From Saccharopolyspora dendranthemae (lineage in GTDB: Bacteria; Actinomycetota; Actinomycetes; Mycobacteriales; Pseudonocardiaceae), in assembly GCF_007829955.1 (NCBI RefSeq), contig NZ_VIWX01000001.1, forward strand, positions 1,736,001 through 1,800,000: a stretch of DNA of 64,000 nucleotides, written 5' to 3'. The stretch's first letter is position 1; every line of letters starts with the position of its first letter. This document shows, piece by piece, positions 45,333 through 54,621 of this stretch. The notes beneath the pieces were generated by a model that searched no databases, was not told the DNA's origin, and saw only the letters and a list, made by a program, of their open reading frames with translations. A program made the translations under genes and the position numbers.

Positions 45333-45361
45333 ACTCAACCAGCCCCCCACGACGCCGTCAA
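45333..45361 (-). promoter_or_regulatory. Candidate promoter for a leaderless polycysteine leader
   Basis: TTGACG (45361-45356) and TTGAGT (45338-45333) are spaced by exactly 17 bases on the minus strand. The GTG of the leader begins seven bases after the -10, where transcription would start. The -10 is a weak match; the spacing is good. Confidence 0.45.
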
Positions 45362-45479
45362 CCACCCCGCGGCGTCACGCCCACGACTCGGGACTCACCT
45401 CACACCCGTTGGGGTGAACTGAGCTCCGCCACCACCCGCACCCCGGGGAACGAGGGGCGGTGGCCGCGGAGCGAGAGGA

Positions 45480-46586
45480 TCAGGTGAGGGCTCGGAGGAC
45501 GTCGTCGACCAGGTCCTCCGGGGTTTCGCAGCCCGCTGAGAAGCGGAGGAAGCCTTCGGGGACCGGGTCGCCCCACTGGGCTCGGCGGTCGGCGGTGCTG
45601 TGCAACCCGCCGAAGCTGGTGGCGGCCACGACCAAGCGGCTCCGGGCGATGAAGGTCGCCACGGCGTCGGCGTCGGCGAGCTCGAAGCAGAACACCCCGC
45701 CGAACCGGCGCATCTGCCTGCGGGCCACCTCGTGCGAGGGGTCCCCGGCCCGCCCGGGCCAGCGCAGACCACTCACCGCGGGGTGACCGGCCAGGGCCTC
45801 GACCAGAGCGGCGGCGTTCTCCGCCTGCCGCGACAACCGCAGGTCGAGGGTTCCCATGCTGCGGTGCGCCAGCCACGTCTCGAAGGGTCCCGGGATCGCG
45901 CCGGAGAGCGACCGGGCGCGCACCAGGCGGTTCGCCAGCTCCTCGTCGCGGACCGAGACGTGCCCGAGCAGGATGTCGCTGTGCCCGGAGAGGGCCTTGG
46001 TGTCGCTGGCGATGACGATGTCCGCGCCCAGCTCCAGCGGGCGCTGCCCCAGCGGGGTCGCGGTGGTGTTGTCGACCGCCACCAGCGCACCGGCCGCGTG
46101 CGCGCGCTCGGCCAGCGCGGCGATGTCGCACACGTCGCCACCCGGGTTGGAGGGGGTTTCCAGCAGGACCAGCCGAGCGCCGTCGAAGACGTCGTCGGCC
46201 CACGGGCCCGGAGTGGGGATCTCGCGGACGTCGAGGGCGAGTTCGGTCAGCTCGTCGGTGACGAACTGGCGTGACGCGTAGTAGCCGTCCGAGGGCAGCA
46301 CCAGCTTGTCCCCCGCGCCCAGCACCGAGCGCAGCACCGTGCTGGTCGCCGCCATCCCGGAGGGAAGCAGCACGCAGTGCCCGTCGTCGAGCTCACCGAT
46401 CGCCGATTCCAGCGCGCGCCAGGTCGGATTTCCCGCGCGGCCGTAGAAATCACCGCTGGGACCCGACTCGCCCAGGTGGTACGGCGCCGCGAACACGGGT
46501 CCGGGCAGCAGCGGGGTGCCCGCCTCGGGTTCGGGGTGCCCGCCGTGCACCACGCGCGTTCCGTCTCCGAGATCCCCAAGATCCAC
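45480..46586 (-). CDS. Cys/Met-metabolism PLP enzyme, cystathionine gamma-lyase-like
   Basis: This 368-residue enzyme of the gamma-family (cystathionine gamma-lyase, gamma-synthase, methionine gamma-lyase) starts at GTG. Motifs include FYGRAGNPTWRALESAIGELD, LLPSGMAATSTVL, VAVDNTTATPLGQRPLELGADI and the PLP lysine in SDTKALSGHSD; the C terminus has GLHSTADRRAQW and RFSAGCETPEDLVDD. Lyase is favoured because cysteine dioxygenase follows, which would drain the cysteine made. Substrate assignment within the family is uncertain. It follows gpsA by 43 bp. Confidence 0.83.
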   Translation of the reverse strand: MDLGDLGDGTRVVHGGHPEPEAGTPLLPGPVFAAPYHLGESGPSGDFYGRAGNPTWRALESAIGELDDGHCVLLPSGMAATSTVLRSVLGAGDKLVLPSDGYYASRQFVTDELTELALDVREIPTPGPWADDVFDGARLVLLETPSNPGGDVCDIAALAERAHAAGALVAVDNTTATPLGQRPLELGADIVIASDTKALSGHSDILLGHVSVRDEELANRLVRARSLSGAIPGPFETWLAHRSMGTLDLRLSRQAENAAALVEALAGHPAVSGLRWPGRAGDPSHEVARRQMRRFGGVFCFELADADAVATFIARSRLVVAATSFGGLHSTADRRAQWGDPVPEGFLRFSAGCETPEDLVDDVLRALT

Positions 46587-46629
46587 TGTGGTCGCTCCCC
46601 GCGCTCGATCGACGCGAGCGCGGAGCGGA

Positions 46630-47637
46630 TCACTCCGCTTTGCGCTCGCGTCCCAACAATTCCGCCGCGGCCGGCCCCGGCTGCAGCCCCTCGTGGCACA
46701 CCCGGTGCACCACGTCGGTGATGGGCATCTCGACGCCGTGCCGCTCGGCCAGCTGGCGGATCGACGAGCATGATTTCACGCCCTCCGACACCTGGCCGTG
46801 GGCGGCGTCCTGCGCTTCGGCCAGCGTCTCGCCCCGCCCCAGCCGCTCGCCGAAGGTCCGGTTCCGCGACAGCGGGGACGCGCAGGTCGCCACCAGATCG
46901 CCCAGCCCCGCCAGCCCGGCGAAGGTCATCGGGTCGGCCCCCAGCGCGACACCGAGCCGCGTCGTCTCCGCGAGACCACGCGTGATCAGCGAGGACATCG
47001 TGTTGTGCCCGAAACCGAGGCCCGCCGCGATCCCGCACGCCAGAGCGATGACGTTCTTGCAGGCTCCGGAGATCTCGATGCCCACCAGGTCGGTGTTGGT
47101 GTAGGGCCGGAAGTACGGCGTGAAGCACGCCTTCTGCAGCGCCACAGCGCGCTCCGCGTCCGCGCAGGCCACCACGGTCGCGGTGGGCTGCCCGGCCGCG
47201 ATCTCCTTGGCCAGGTTCGGTCCGGACACGACCGCGACCCGGTTCATCGGCACGTCCGCGACCTCGCCGACGACCTGGCTCATCCGCTTGAGGGTGCTCA
47301 GCTCGACGCCCTTGGCCAGGCTCACCAGCGTCACGTCGGCAGGCAGCAGCGGCTGCCACCCGGCCAGGTTCTCCCGCAGCGTCTGGCTGGGCACCGCCAA
47401 GACCACGAACTCCGCCGCGTGCACCGCTTCCGCGGCGTCGTCGGTGGCCCGCAGCCGCTCGGGCAGCGTGATGCCGGGCAGGTAGGAGTCGTTGCAGCGG
47501 GTTTCGTTGATCTCGGCCGCCACCTGCGGGCGCCGGGCCCACAGGCAGACGTCGTTGCCCGCGTCGGCGAGCACCTTCGCGAACGTCGTCCCCCAGGAAC
47601 CGGCGCCCAGCACCGCGATCCGCTCAGGCTGCGCCAT
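46630..47637 (-). CDS. gpsA: Glycerol-3-phosphate dehydrogenase [NAD(P)+]
   Basis: This 335-residue enzyme reduces dihydroxyacetone phosphate to sn-glycerol 3-phosphate for phospholipids. The Rossmann motif [14 protein letters not shown] is at the N terminus; [22 protein letters not shown], the catalytic-lysine segment [20 protein letters not shown] and [13 protein letters not shown] follow. It overlaps the end of plsC by 14 bp. The acyltransferase and this enzyme form a logical phospholipid-precursor pair. Confidence 0.95.
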   Translation of the reverse strand: MAQPERIAVLGAGSWGTTFAKVLADAGNDVCLWARRPQVAAEINETRCNDSYLPGITLPERLRATDDAAEAVHAAEFVVLAVPSQTLRENLAGWQPLLPADVTLVSLAKGVELSTLKRMSQVVGEVADVPMNRVAVVSGPNLAKEIAAGQPTATVVACADAERAVALQKACFTPYFRPYTNTDLVGIEISGACKNVIALACGIAAGLGFGHNTMSSLITRGLAETTRLGVALGADPMTFAGLAGLGDLVATCASPLSRNRTFGERLGRGETLAEAQDAAHGQVSEGVKSCSSIRQLAERHGVEMPITDVVHRVCHEGLQPGPAAAELLGRERKAE

Positions 47638-48400
47638 CGGTCCCCTTGTTCTTCCGGGCGGGAGCGTAGAACGCGGTGGGCGGCTGCTCCTCGCGGATCT
47701 CGCCGAGCAGCTCGCGGACCCGCCCCATCGCCAGGTTCGCGACTGCGCGGATCGTCTCCACGTCGGGCTCTTCGCCCCGGTAGGCGGACAGGTCCAGCGG
47801 CTCGCCGATGACGTAGTTGACGGTCTTGCGCGGGAAGGGCCGGAACTTCTTGTTGTAGTGGTCGTAGATCTCGCGGGTGCCGTAGCGGGCGGCGGGGATG
47901 ACGGGGATGTCGTTGGCCAGCGCCAGCCGGGCCACGCCGACCTTCGGCGTCATCGGCCAGCCGTCGGGGTCCTTGGTGATGGTGCCGTCCGGGTAGATCA
48001 CCAGGACCTTGCCGTTCTCCAGGCCCGAGTGCGCCTCGCGCAGGCTCTTCCGCGCGTCCGCCGTGCCCCGGTAGACCGGGATCTGCTCGACGCCGACCAG
48101 CACGTTCCGGACCAGCGGGAGGTTCCACAGGCTGTTCTTGGCCATGAACCGCGGCACCCGGGCGGAGCGGTGAACGGTGACCGCGTCGAAGATCGGGTCG
48201 AGGTGGGAGACGTGGTTGAGCACCAGCAGCGCACTGCCCTCGGCGGGAATGTTGTGCGCCCCGCGCACGCGAACGCGCGCCAGCAGGTGCGTCAGCGGGT
48301 AGAAAACCCAGCGGGCCAGTCCCAGCCAGAAGATACCCATCCCGCGTACCTTCTCGCTGGTCTTCCTCCGCTGCCGCCGGAGGCTTCTCGGTTCGGCCAC
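47624..48400 (-). CDS. plsC: 1-acyl-sn-glycerol-3-phosphate acyltransferase
   Basis: This 258-residue membrane-associated acyltransferase adds the second acyl chain to lysophosphatidic acid. The catalytic H-x4-D motif is NHVSHLDP near residue 62, followed by PVYRG and [11 protein letters not shown], the FPEGTRS equivalent. One hydrophobic segment near residues 22-40 can anchor it. The start [12 protein letters not shown] leads a basic N terminus. It begins the plsC-gpsA-gamma-lyase operon and is divergent from fbiD across 113 bp. Confidence 0.9.
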   Translation of the reverse strand: MAEPRSLRRQRRKTSEKVRGMGIFWLGLARWVFYPLTHLLARVRVRGAHNIPAEGSALLVLNHVSHLDPIFDAVTVHRSARVPRFMAKNSLWNLPLVRNVLVGVEQIPVYRGTADARKSLREAHSGLENGKVLVIYPDGTITKDPDGWPMTPKVGVARLALANDIPVIPAARYGTREIYDHYNKKFRPFPRKTVNYVIGEPLDLSAYRGEEPDVETIRAVANLAMGRVRELLGEIREEQPPTAFYAPARKNKGTDGAA

Positions 48401-48513
48401 GACTACTCCTCAAGGTCTCGAGCGCCAGTCAAATTACCCGGCCCCGGGCACAGCCTCGTCAACCAGGCGGCAGTTGGGAAGGCCTCCACCGCATCGGCGG
48501 ACGTTGGCGCAAG

Positions 48514-49167
48514 ATGGTTCCCGTGACCACTGAGAACACGCCCGAGGATGCCGGGGTGCAGCTGCTGGTACCGCTCAAGCCGCTGGCGCTGGCCAAGTCC
48601 CGGTTGCTGGCCGGCCGAGGCTCGGCCGGGCACTTCGAGCTGGTCACGGCGATGGCGCTGGACACGGTGGCCGCCGCTCGCAGGGCGCGCGGGGTCGCGA
48701 GCGTGCTGGTGGTCTCCTCCGATCCCGAGCTGACCGAGGCCTTCGCCCAGCTCGGCGTCGAGGTCCTGCCCGACGATCCGGCCGACGGGCTCAACGCCGC
48801 CCTGCGGCACGGCGACGAGGTGCTGCGCTCCCGCGGCGTCACGCGCGTGGGGGCACTGCAGGCCGACCTGCCCGCGCTGCGCTCGGGCGAGCTCGGGTGG
48901 GCGCTGCGCTCGGCCGGAACCGACCGCTCGTTCTGCCCGGACCTGCGCGGCGACGGCACCACGCTGCTGCTGGCCGAACCCCACCGGCCGCTGGAGCCGC
49001 GATTCGGTCCGGGCTCCGCGCTCGCGCACTCCGAGTCGGGCGCGAAAACGCTGCTCGGCCCGTGGGAGTCCGTGCGCCGCGACGTCGACACCGAACAGGA
49101 CCTGAACGCGGCGAAGGCCGCCGGCCTCGGCCCCCTCACCGCTGCCCGGCTCAACCCCGGCGAGTGA
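48514..49167 (+). CDS. fbiD: FbiD/CofC, phospho-substrate guanylyltransferase for F420
   Basis: This 217-residue protein activates phosphoenolpyruvate (actinobacteria) or 2-phospholactate (archaea) with GTP in the first step of the coenzyme F420 side chain. Visible are LLVPLKPLALAKSRL at the N terminus, VLVVSSDPEL, DGLNAALRHG, GALQADLPALRSGEL and GTTLLLAEP. The position between gpsA and ppk equals Rv2983 of M. tuberculosis. The start may be ATG 48514 or GTG 48526. Its presence shows the organism makes F420. Confidence 0.92.
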   Translation: MVPVTTENTPEDAGVQLLVPLKPLALAKSRLLAGRGSAGHFELVTAMALDTVAAARRARGVASVLVVSSDPELTEAFAQLGVEVLPDDPADGLNAALRHGDEVLRSRGVTRVGALQADLPALRSGELGWALRSAGTDRSFCPDLRGDGTTLLLAEPHRPLEPRFGPGSALAHSESGAKTLLGPWESVRRDVDTEQDLNAAKAAGLGPLTAARLNPGE

Positions 49168-49272
49168 GCGGAAGGTTCCCACCCGCACGTCCGCCCCGAT
49201 GGCAGGAAGGGTCCCTTCCTCGCGACTCGCCGCGGAGCGTCCACCCGGGAACGAGTGGCAGGAAGGTTCCCC
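49164..49272. repeat. Cluster of GGAAGGTTCCC repeats between fbiD and ppk
   Basis: There are three related elements: GTGAGCGGAAGGTTCCCA (49164, overlapping the fbiD stop), the self-complementary AGGAAGGGTCCCTTCCT (49204-49220) and GGCAGGAAGGTTCCCC (49258). The first 18 bases also occur unchanged at 33203-33220. They probably end fbiD transcription. Confidence 0.6.
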
Positions 49273-49368
49273 TGCGCACGTCGCGGACGGCGCCGTGTGC
49301 TCGGACGAACATCAGATGAACGGCCTCAGCGGTCGATCTGGAGCGGTTTTCTGAGCGACAATGGAACC

Positions 49369-51621
49369 GTGAGCACCAACAGCGACCGGTCGCCGAAGCG
49401 GCCCGCAAAGCGCACCTCGTCCCGGGGCAAGGCCACGAGCCGCGCGCCGCGTCCCGCGCCTCGCGCCGCCGCGGGCCCGAAGCCGGACGAGTCCGCTCAG
49501 GTCAACGGCGGTGCGCGGGTCCCCTCCGCGCCGCCTGCGGTGACGCGGGCGGCCGCGACGACGGACCTGCCCGAGGACCGGTACCTCAACCGGGAGCTGT
49601 CCTGGCTCGACTTCAACGCGCGCGTGCTGGCCTTCGCCGAGGACAAGTCGCAGCCGGTGCTGGAGCGCGCGAAGTTCATGGCGATCTTCGCGTCCAACCT
49701 CGACGAGTTCTACATGGTGCGCGTCGCGGGGCTGAAGCGCCGCGAGGAGACCGGGTTGTCGGTGCGCAGCGCCGACGGGCTCACCCCGCACGAACAGCTG
49801 GTGCGCATAGCCGCGCGCAACCAGGACCTGATGGAGAAGCTCGGCCGGGTCTTCGTGGACGAGCTGCTGCCGGAGCTCGACGCCGGCGGCATCCGCATCA
49901 TGGAGTGGGACGACCTCGGTGCGGACGACCACGGCAAGCTCACCCGCTACTTCGAGGACCACATCTTCCCGGTCCTCACACCGCTCGCCGTCGACCCGGC
50001 GCACCCCTTCCCGTACATCTCCGGGCTTTCGCTGAACCTCGCCGTGACGGTCACCGACCCGGACGCCGGACTGCGGCGCTTCGCCCGCGTGAAGGTCCCG
50101 GACAACGTGCCCCGCCTGATCCGGGTGGAGGCCGACCGCGAGAACGAGCTGGCCACGTTCCTCCCGCTGGAAGAGCTCATCGCCGCGCACCTGGACAAGC
50201 TGTTCCCGGGGATGCGGGTCTCCGAGCACCACATCTTCCGCGTCACCCGCAACGCCGACCTGGAGGTCGAGGAGGACCGCGACGAAGACCTCCTGCAGGC
50301 CATGGAGCGGGAGCTGGCGCGCCGCCGCTTCGGTCCGCCGGTGCGGCTGGAAGTCACCGACACCATGAGCGAGAACATGCTCGAACTCCTGCTGCGCGAG
50401 CTGGAGGTCGACCAGCACGACGTGGTGGAGGTCAAGGGGCTTCTCGACCTCTCCTGCCTGTTCCAGCTGGACAAGCTGCAGCGGCCGGACCTCAAGCCCT
50501 CGCCGTTCGTGCCCGCCACCCACCCGGCCTTCGCCGAGGGGCAGACGCCCAAGAGCATCTTCTCCACGCTGCGCGAGGGCGACGTGCTGGTGCACCACCC
50601 CTACGACTCGTTCTCGACCTCGGTGCAGCGCTTCATCGAGCAGGCGGCGGAAGACCCGCACGTGCTGGCCATCAAGCAGACGCTGTACCGCACCTCGGGC
50701 GATTCGCCGATCGTCAACGCCCTCATCGACGCCGCCGAGGCCGGCAAGCAGGTCGTGGCCCTGGTGGAGCTCAAGGCGCGTTTCGACGAGCAGGCCAACA
50801 TCCAGTGGGCGCGGACCCTGGAGCGCGCGGGCGTGCACGTCGTCTACGGCCTCGTCGGCCTGAAGACGCACTGCAAGACGTCCCTCGTGGTGCGCCAGGA
50901 GGGTTCGACGATCCGCCGCTACTGCCACCTGGGCACCGGCAACTACAACCCCAAAACGGCCCGGATCTACGAGGACCTGGGCCTGCTGACCGCATCCCCG
51001 GAGATCGGCGCCGACCTCACCGACCTGTTCAACGTGCTCACCGGTTACGCCAGGCACGGCGACTACCGGCGCATCCTGGTGTCCCCGCAGGGCATCCGCA
51101 ACGGGATCGTCGAGCGGATCGAGGCCGAGATCGAGCGCGCCCGGCAAGGTTTGAGCTGCGGTGTCCGGATGAAGGTGAACTCGCTGGTCGACGAGCAGAT
51201 CATCGACTCCCTCTACCGCGCCTCGCTGGCCGGTGTGCCGGTGCAGGTCGTGGTGCGCGGCATCTGCGCCCTCAAGGCGGGAGCCGACGGGCTCAGCGAG
51301 AACATCGAGGTCCGGTCGATCCTCGGGCGCTTCCTGGAGCACTCGCGGGTGTTCCACTTCGTCGGGATCGACGAGCACTGGCTGGGCAGCGCGGACATGA
51401 TGCACCGCAACCTGGACCGCCGCATCGAAGTGCAGGTGCGCGTCACCGACCCGAAGCTGACCGCGCAGCTCGACTCGATGCTGGACTCCGCGCTGCACCC
51501 GTCGACGCGCTGCTGGGTGCTCAACCCCAAGGGAGACTGGGAAGCCTCGCCGCGAAGCGGTGAGCAGGTCCGGGACCACCAGACCGAGATGCTGTCCGGC
51601 CACGGCGCGAAGGTTTCCTAG
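49369..51621 (+). CDS. ppk: Polyphosphate kinase 1
   Basis: This 750-residue enzyme makes polyphosphate from ATP. After a basic, Pro/Ala-rich N-terminal extension of about 70 residues the conserved part begins ([36 protein letters not shown]). Other landmarks are HHPYDSF, the HKD-like [13 protein letters not shown] that holds the phospho-accepting histidine, [20 protein letters not shown] and the second HKD region near the C terminus ([15 protein letters not shown]). The GTG start at 49369 is preceded only by a weak site. The ppk-mutT1 order is as in M. tuberculosis. Confidence 0.95.
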   Translation: MSTNSDRSPKRPAKRTSSRGKATSRAPRPAPRAAAGPKPDESAQVNGGARVPSAPPAVTRAAATTDLPEDRYLNRELSWLDFNARVLAFAEDKSQPVLERAKFMAIFASNLDEFYMVRVAGLKRREETGLSVRSADGLTPHEQLVRIAARNQDLMEKLGRVFVDELLPELDAGGIRIMEWDDLGADDHGKLTRYFEDHIFPVLTPLAVDPAHPFPYISGLSLNLAVTVTDPDAGLRRFARVKVPDNVPRLIRVEADRENELATFLPLEELIAAHLDKLFPGMRVSEHHIFRVTRNADLEVEEDRDEDLLQAMERELARRRFGPPVRLEVTDTMSENMLELLLRELEVDQHDVVEVKGLLDLSCLFQLDKLQRPDLKPSPFVPATHPAFAEGQTPKSIFSTLREGDVLVHHPYDSFSTSVQRFIEQAAEDPHVLAIKQTLYRTSGDSPIVNALIDAAEAGKQVVALVELKARFDEQANIQWARTLERAGVHVVYGLVGLKTHCKTSLVVRQEGSTIRRYCHLGTGNYNPKTARIYEDLGLLTASPEIGADLTDLFNVLTGYARHGDYRRILVSPQGIRNGIVERIEAEIERARQGLSCGVRMKVNSLVDEQIIDSLYRASLAGVPVQVVVRGICALKAGADGLSENIEVRSILGRFLEHSRVFHFVGIDEHWLGSADMMHRNLDRRIEVQVRVTDPKLTAQLDSMLDSALHPSTRCWVLNPKGDWEASPRSGEQVRDHQTEMLSGHGAKVS

Positions 51622-51764
51622 CGAAACGCCGACGGCCCGAAGACGCCGCTCCTCAAGACCGGCGATGCACGGCTCGCCCACGGCGGCGGTGCAGGCTGCT
51701 CGGATGAGGGTGGCGCTTCGCCGCCCGGAGACACCACGTTCACAGGCTCGATGAGGAAGTAAGC

Positions 51765-52757
51765 GTGACCGACGAAATCCCGGTTGCCGAAGCGGTCGAG
51801 GTGCCCGCGCTCGTGCGCGCTGCGGGCGCGGTGCTGTGGCGGCCCGGTGCGCGTGGGCCGGAAGTGGCCCTCGTGCACCGGCCCCGCTACGACGATTGGT
51901 CGCTGCCCAAGGGAAAGCTCGACCCCGGTGAACTCCCCGCGCACGCGGCGGTCCGCGAGGTCGCGGAGGAGACCGGTTTCTCCGTCGCGCTCGGGCGTCA
52001 CCTCCCGCAGGTGCGCTACGCGGTTCCCACGCGTGCGGGCGGGGCGGCGCCGAAGATCGTCGATTACTTCTCCGCACGCCTGCGGGACGGCGAGTTCACG
52101 CCCAATGACGAAGTGGACGAACTCCGCTGGCTGCCACTGGAGCAGGCGCACGCGGAGTTGAGCTATCCGCACGACGCGCGAGTCCTCGACGCATTCGACG
52201 AGTCCCTGGCCGAAACGGCGACCGTATTGCTGGTGAGGCACGCAAAAGCGGGCAAACGATCCGAATGGTCCGGAGATGACGCTCTGCGGCCGCTGAGCCA
52301 AGCGGGCCGCAAACAACGCGACGCATTGCATTCCCTGTTGCCGTTGTTCGCGCCTTCCCGGATCTATTCGGCTCCGCGCGTGCGCTGCGAACAAACCGTG
52401 GCCCCGGTGGCCGCGGAGCGGGGAATCGACATCGTGAGCGAACCGCAGTTCTCCGAAGAGGTCTATTCAGCCGATCCGCAGGCGGGCGTGCGCGCACTGC
52501 TGGGAGTGGCGGCGGAAGGCGGCACGAGCCTGGTGTCCAGCCAGGGCGGCGTCATCCCGGATCTGGTGACGCGGCTGGCGGATTCGGCCGGGATCGTGCT
52601 CGACGGGGTGGCATCGCGCAAGGGAAGCGTCTGGACGCTGTCCTTCCGGCCGGAAGAGCGCACGGAGGGCGAGCAGGAACCGGGCCTGCGCCTGGCGGCC
52701 GCCGACTACCTGCCGGATCCCCTGGCAGGAGCACGAAGAAGGCTTCCTGGGCGCTGA
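51765..52757 (+). CDS. mutT1: MutT1, NUDIX hydrolase fused to a histidine phosphatase
   Basis: This 330-residue protein starts at GTG with GAGGAAG before it. Residues about 15-145 are a NUDIX domain with the box GKLDPGELPAHAAVREVAEETGF; residues about 155-320 are a histidine-phosphatase domain beginning VLLVRHAKAGKRSEW. This fusion is known from mycobacterial MutT1, which removes 8-oxo-GTP/dGTP and acts on diadenosine polyphosphates. Its role is sanitising the nucleotide pool, in line with mutM elsewhere in the window. Confidence 0.93.
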   Translation: MTDEIPVAEAVEVPALVRAAGAVLWRPGARGPEVALVHRPRYDDWSLPKGKLDPGELPAHAAVREVAEETGFSVALGRHLPQVRYAVPTRAGGAAPKIVDYFSARLRDGEFTPNDEVDELRWLPLEQAHAELSYPHDARVLDAFDESLAETATVLLVRHAKAGKRSEWSGDDALRPLSQAGRKQRDALHSLLPLFAPSRIYSAPRVRCEQTVAPVAAERGIDIVSEPQFSEEVYSADPQAGVRALLGVAAEGGTSLVSSQGGVIPDLVTRLADSAGIVLDGVASRKGSVWTLSFRPEERTEGEQEPGLRLAAADYLPDPLAGARRRLPGR

Positions 52758-52871
52758 TCGCGCCGCACAGGGCCGTTGCGGGCGCCTCGGCGGGAGAAGG
52801 CCGCCGGGTCCGTGCCGGCGCTACGCGGGCATCTGGAGCCCTTCACGCGCGGAACGTGGGAAGAGGAAGCG

Positions 52872-52899
52872 ACCCGCCGCCCGCGGCGCGGCGGGTTTT
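52872..52899 (+). terminator. Terminator of mutT1
   Basis: A 9-bp stem (ACCCGCCGC/GCGGCGGGT) with a seven-base loop runs into TTTT. It lies 114 bp after the mutT1 stop. Confidence 0.7.
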
Positions 52900-52918
52900 C
52901 GCATTCCTCGCGAGCTTT

Positions 52919-52966
52919 GAGCGGGCGGCGGCACGCCCCTGGGTGGGGTTATGCCTCCGCCCGCTC
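52919..52966 (-). terminator. Hairpin downstream of hup
   Basis: GAGCGGGCGG pairs with CCGCCCGCTC across a G+C-rich loop, 32 bp after the hup stop on the minus strand. Confidence 0.55.
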
Positions 52967-52998
52967 GGCCCGCTGGAGCTCGCAGTCGAAGCGAGCGA

Positions 52999-53676
52999 TC
53001 ACTTCTTGGTGGACTTGCGGGTCGTCGTGGCCTTCTTGGCGGCCGGACGAGTCGTCGTCTTCGCGGTGGACTTCGGCGCCGCCTTGGTCGTGGCCTTGGC
53101 GGTGCTGGCCCGCTTGGTGGTCGACGCCTTGGCCGGGGCCGACTTCGCCGTGCTGGCCTTGGTGGTCGCCCGCTTCGGGGCCGCCTTCGTCGTGGCCTTG
53201 GCGGTGCTCGCCTTGGTGGACTTGGCGGTCGAAGCCTTGGCGGTGGAGGCCTTGGCCGTGGTGCGGGTGGCGGTCTTGGTGGCCGCGGCACGCGTGGTGG
53301 TGGGCTTGCGAGCAGTGGTGGTCTTGCTCGCCGAAGCGGTCCGCGTGGTCACGCCGCGCGTGGTGGCCGCCTTGCCGGAGGCCGTCGAGCGCGGGAGCTT
53401 CCGCTGGCCGCCCACAACTTCCTTGAACTGGGTGCCGGCGCGGAACGCGGGAACGTTGGTCTTCTTGACCTTCACGCTCTCACCGGTGCGCGGGTTTCGA
53501 GCGACGCGCGCCGCACGAGCGCGCTTCTCGAAAACGCCAAACCCGGTGATGTTGACCTTCTCGCCTTTGTTGACGTTGCGAACGATGATGTCGACGACGT
53601 CTTCAACGGCCTGGCTGGCGGTCTTCTTGTCTCCGAGGCGTTCTGCCAGAGCCTCGATCAGTTGGGCCTTGTTCAC
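52999..53676 (-). CDS. hup: HU-type nucleoid protein with a long basic tail (HupB)
   Basis: This 225-residue protein starts at GTG ((M)[19 protein letters not shown]) with GGGAGG seven bases upstream. The first 90 residues are a normal HU fold with the DNA-binding arm [14 protein letters not shown]. The remaining 130 or so residues are a low-complexity Lys/Ala/Thr/Ser tail with many K-A-S-T-A-K and T-T-K-A-A-P-K units, like the histone H1-like tail of actinobacterial HupB. The tail is expected to bind DNA and RNA and to be modified. It lies between mutT1 and leuD, as in mycobacteria. Confidence 0.95.
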   Translation of the reverse strand: MNKAQLIEALAERLGDKKTASQAVEDVVDIIVRNVNKGEKVNITGFGVFEKRARAARVARNPRTGESVKVKKTNVPAFRAGTQFKEVVGGQRKLPRSTASGKAATTRGVTTRTASASKTTTARKPTTTRAAATKTATRTTAKASTAKASTAKSTKASTAKATTKAAPKRATTKASTAKSAPAKASTTKRASTAKATTKAAPKSTAKTTTRPAAKKATTTRKSTKK

Positions 53677-53856
53677 TTCAGTCCCTCCCAGGACACAACA
53701 ACGGCCCCGTTGGGCCGACTCAATGTCAACGGTAAAGCCCCGGAACAACAAATGCCATTCGCCACGCCCCATTTTTTCGTTGGGGCGCGGGCATTCGAGT
53801 CCGGGCAACGGGGTCCGCGCAGTGCTGGGAGCAACTGTTGAAGTTGTCCGGGCGAA

Positions 53857-53890
53857 GCGGGTTTTTCCTGCTGTGAAAGGAAAAACCCGC
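53857..53890 (-). terminator. Terminator of leuCD
   Basis: A 13-bp perfect stem (GCGGGTTTTTCCT and its complement) with an eight-base loop lies 18 bp after the leuD stop. The T5 tract lies inside the arm. Confidence 0.85.
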
Positions 53891-53908
53891 CTCGCTCCGG
53901 GGTACGGC

Positions 53909-54511
53909 TCAGCCCTTGCGGGCAGGCAGCGTGGCAGGCTTGAAACTCTCGCGCCCACGCTCAAAAGTGTCGATCGTCTCGGCGTGGCGCAGCGTCAAAC
54001 CGATGTCATCAAGGCCTTCCAGCAGCCGCCAGCGGGTGTAGTCATCGATGCTGAAGGGCACCGTGAGGTCCTTGGCTTGCACGGTCAGATCCTGAAGATC
54101 CACCGTGACAGCGGTACCCGGCTCGTTCTCCAGCAGCTTCCAGAGCAGCTCCACATCGGACTGCTCGCACCGCGCCGCCAGCAAGCCCTGCTTGCCGGAA
54201 TTGCCGTGGAAGATGTCCGCGAATCGGCTCGAGATGACCACCCGGAAGCCGTAGTCCTTCAGCGCCCACACCGCGTGCTCGCGGGAGGATCCGGTGCCGA
54301 AGTCGGGTCCGGCGACCAGCACGCTGCCGGAGGAGAAGGGTTCCTGATTGAGGATGAAGTCCTCGTCCCCGCGCCAAGCGGCGAACAGCGCGTCCTCGAA
54401 GCCCGTGCGGGAGACCCGCTTGAGGTACACGGCGGGGATGATCTGGTCGGTGTCCACGTTGGACCGGCGCAGCGGGACTCCGATCCCGGTGTGCGTCTTG
54501 AACGGTTCCAT
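53909..54511 (-). CDS. leuD: 3-isopropylmalate dehydratase small subunit
   Basis: This 200-residue subunit partners LeuC in isomerising 2- to 3-isopropylmalate in leucine synthesis. Signatures are [44 protein letters not shown] and [17 protein letters not shown]. It lies 110 bp downstream of leuC on the same strand; the gap holds no visible gene. The last codons run to a basic end ([11 protein letters not shown]). Confidence 0.96.
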   Translation of the reverse strand: MEPFKTHTGIGVPLRRSNVDTDQIIPAVYLKRVSRTGFEDALFAAWRGDEDFILNQEPFSSGSVLVAGPDFGTGSSREHAVWALKDYGFRVVISSRFADIFHGNSGKQGLLAARCEQSDVELLWKLLENEPGTAVTVDLQDLTVQAKDLTVPFSIDDYTRWRLLEGLDDIGLTLRHAETIDTFERGRESFKPATLPARKG

Positions 54512-54621
54512 CGTTGCTCCTGGTGAGTGAAAGCTCGGGAGTTCAGTTCGGGTGCGGCCGACGGCCCGCCCGGATTCGGTTCGGCCCGCGCCACCACGCG
54601 GGACCCTGATGAATCAGCTGC

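Noticed and set aside
45275..45487. 70-residue plus-strand frame upstream of cysteine dioxygenase
   Set aside because: It is antisense to the polycysteine leader and has no start site or similarity.
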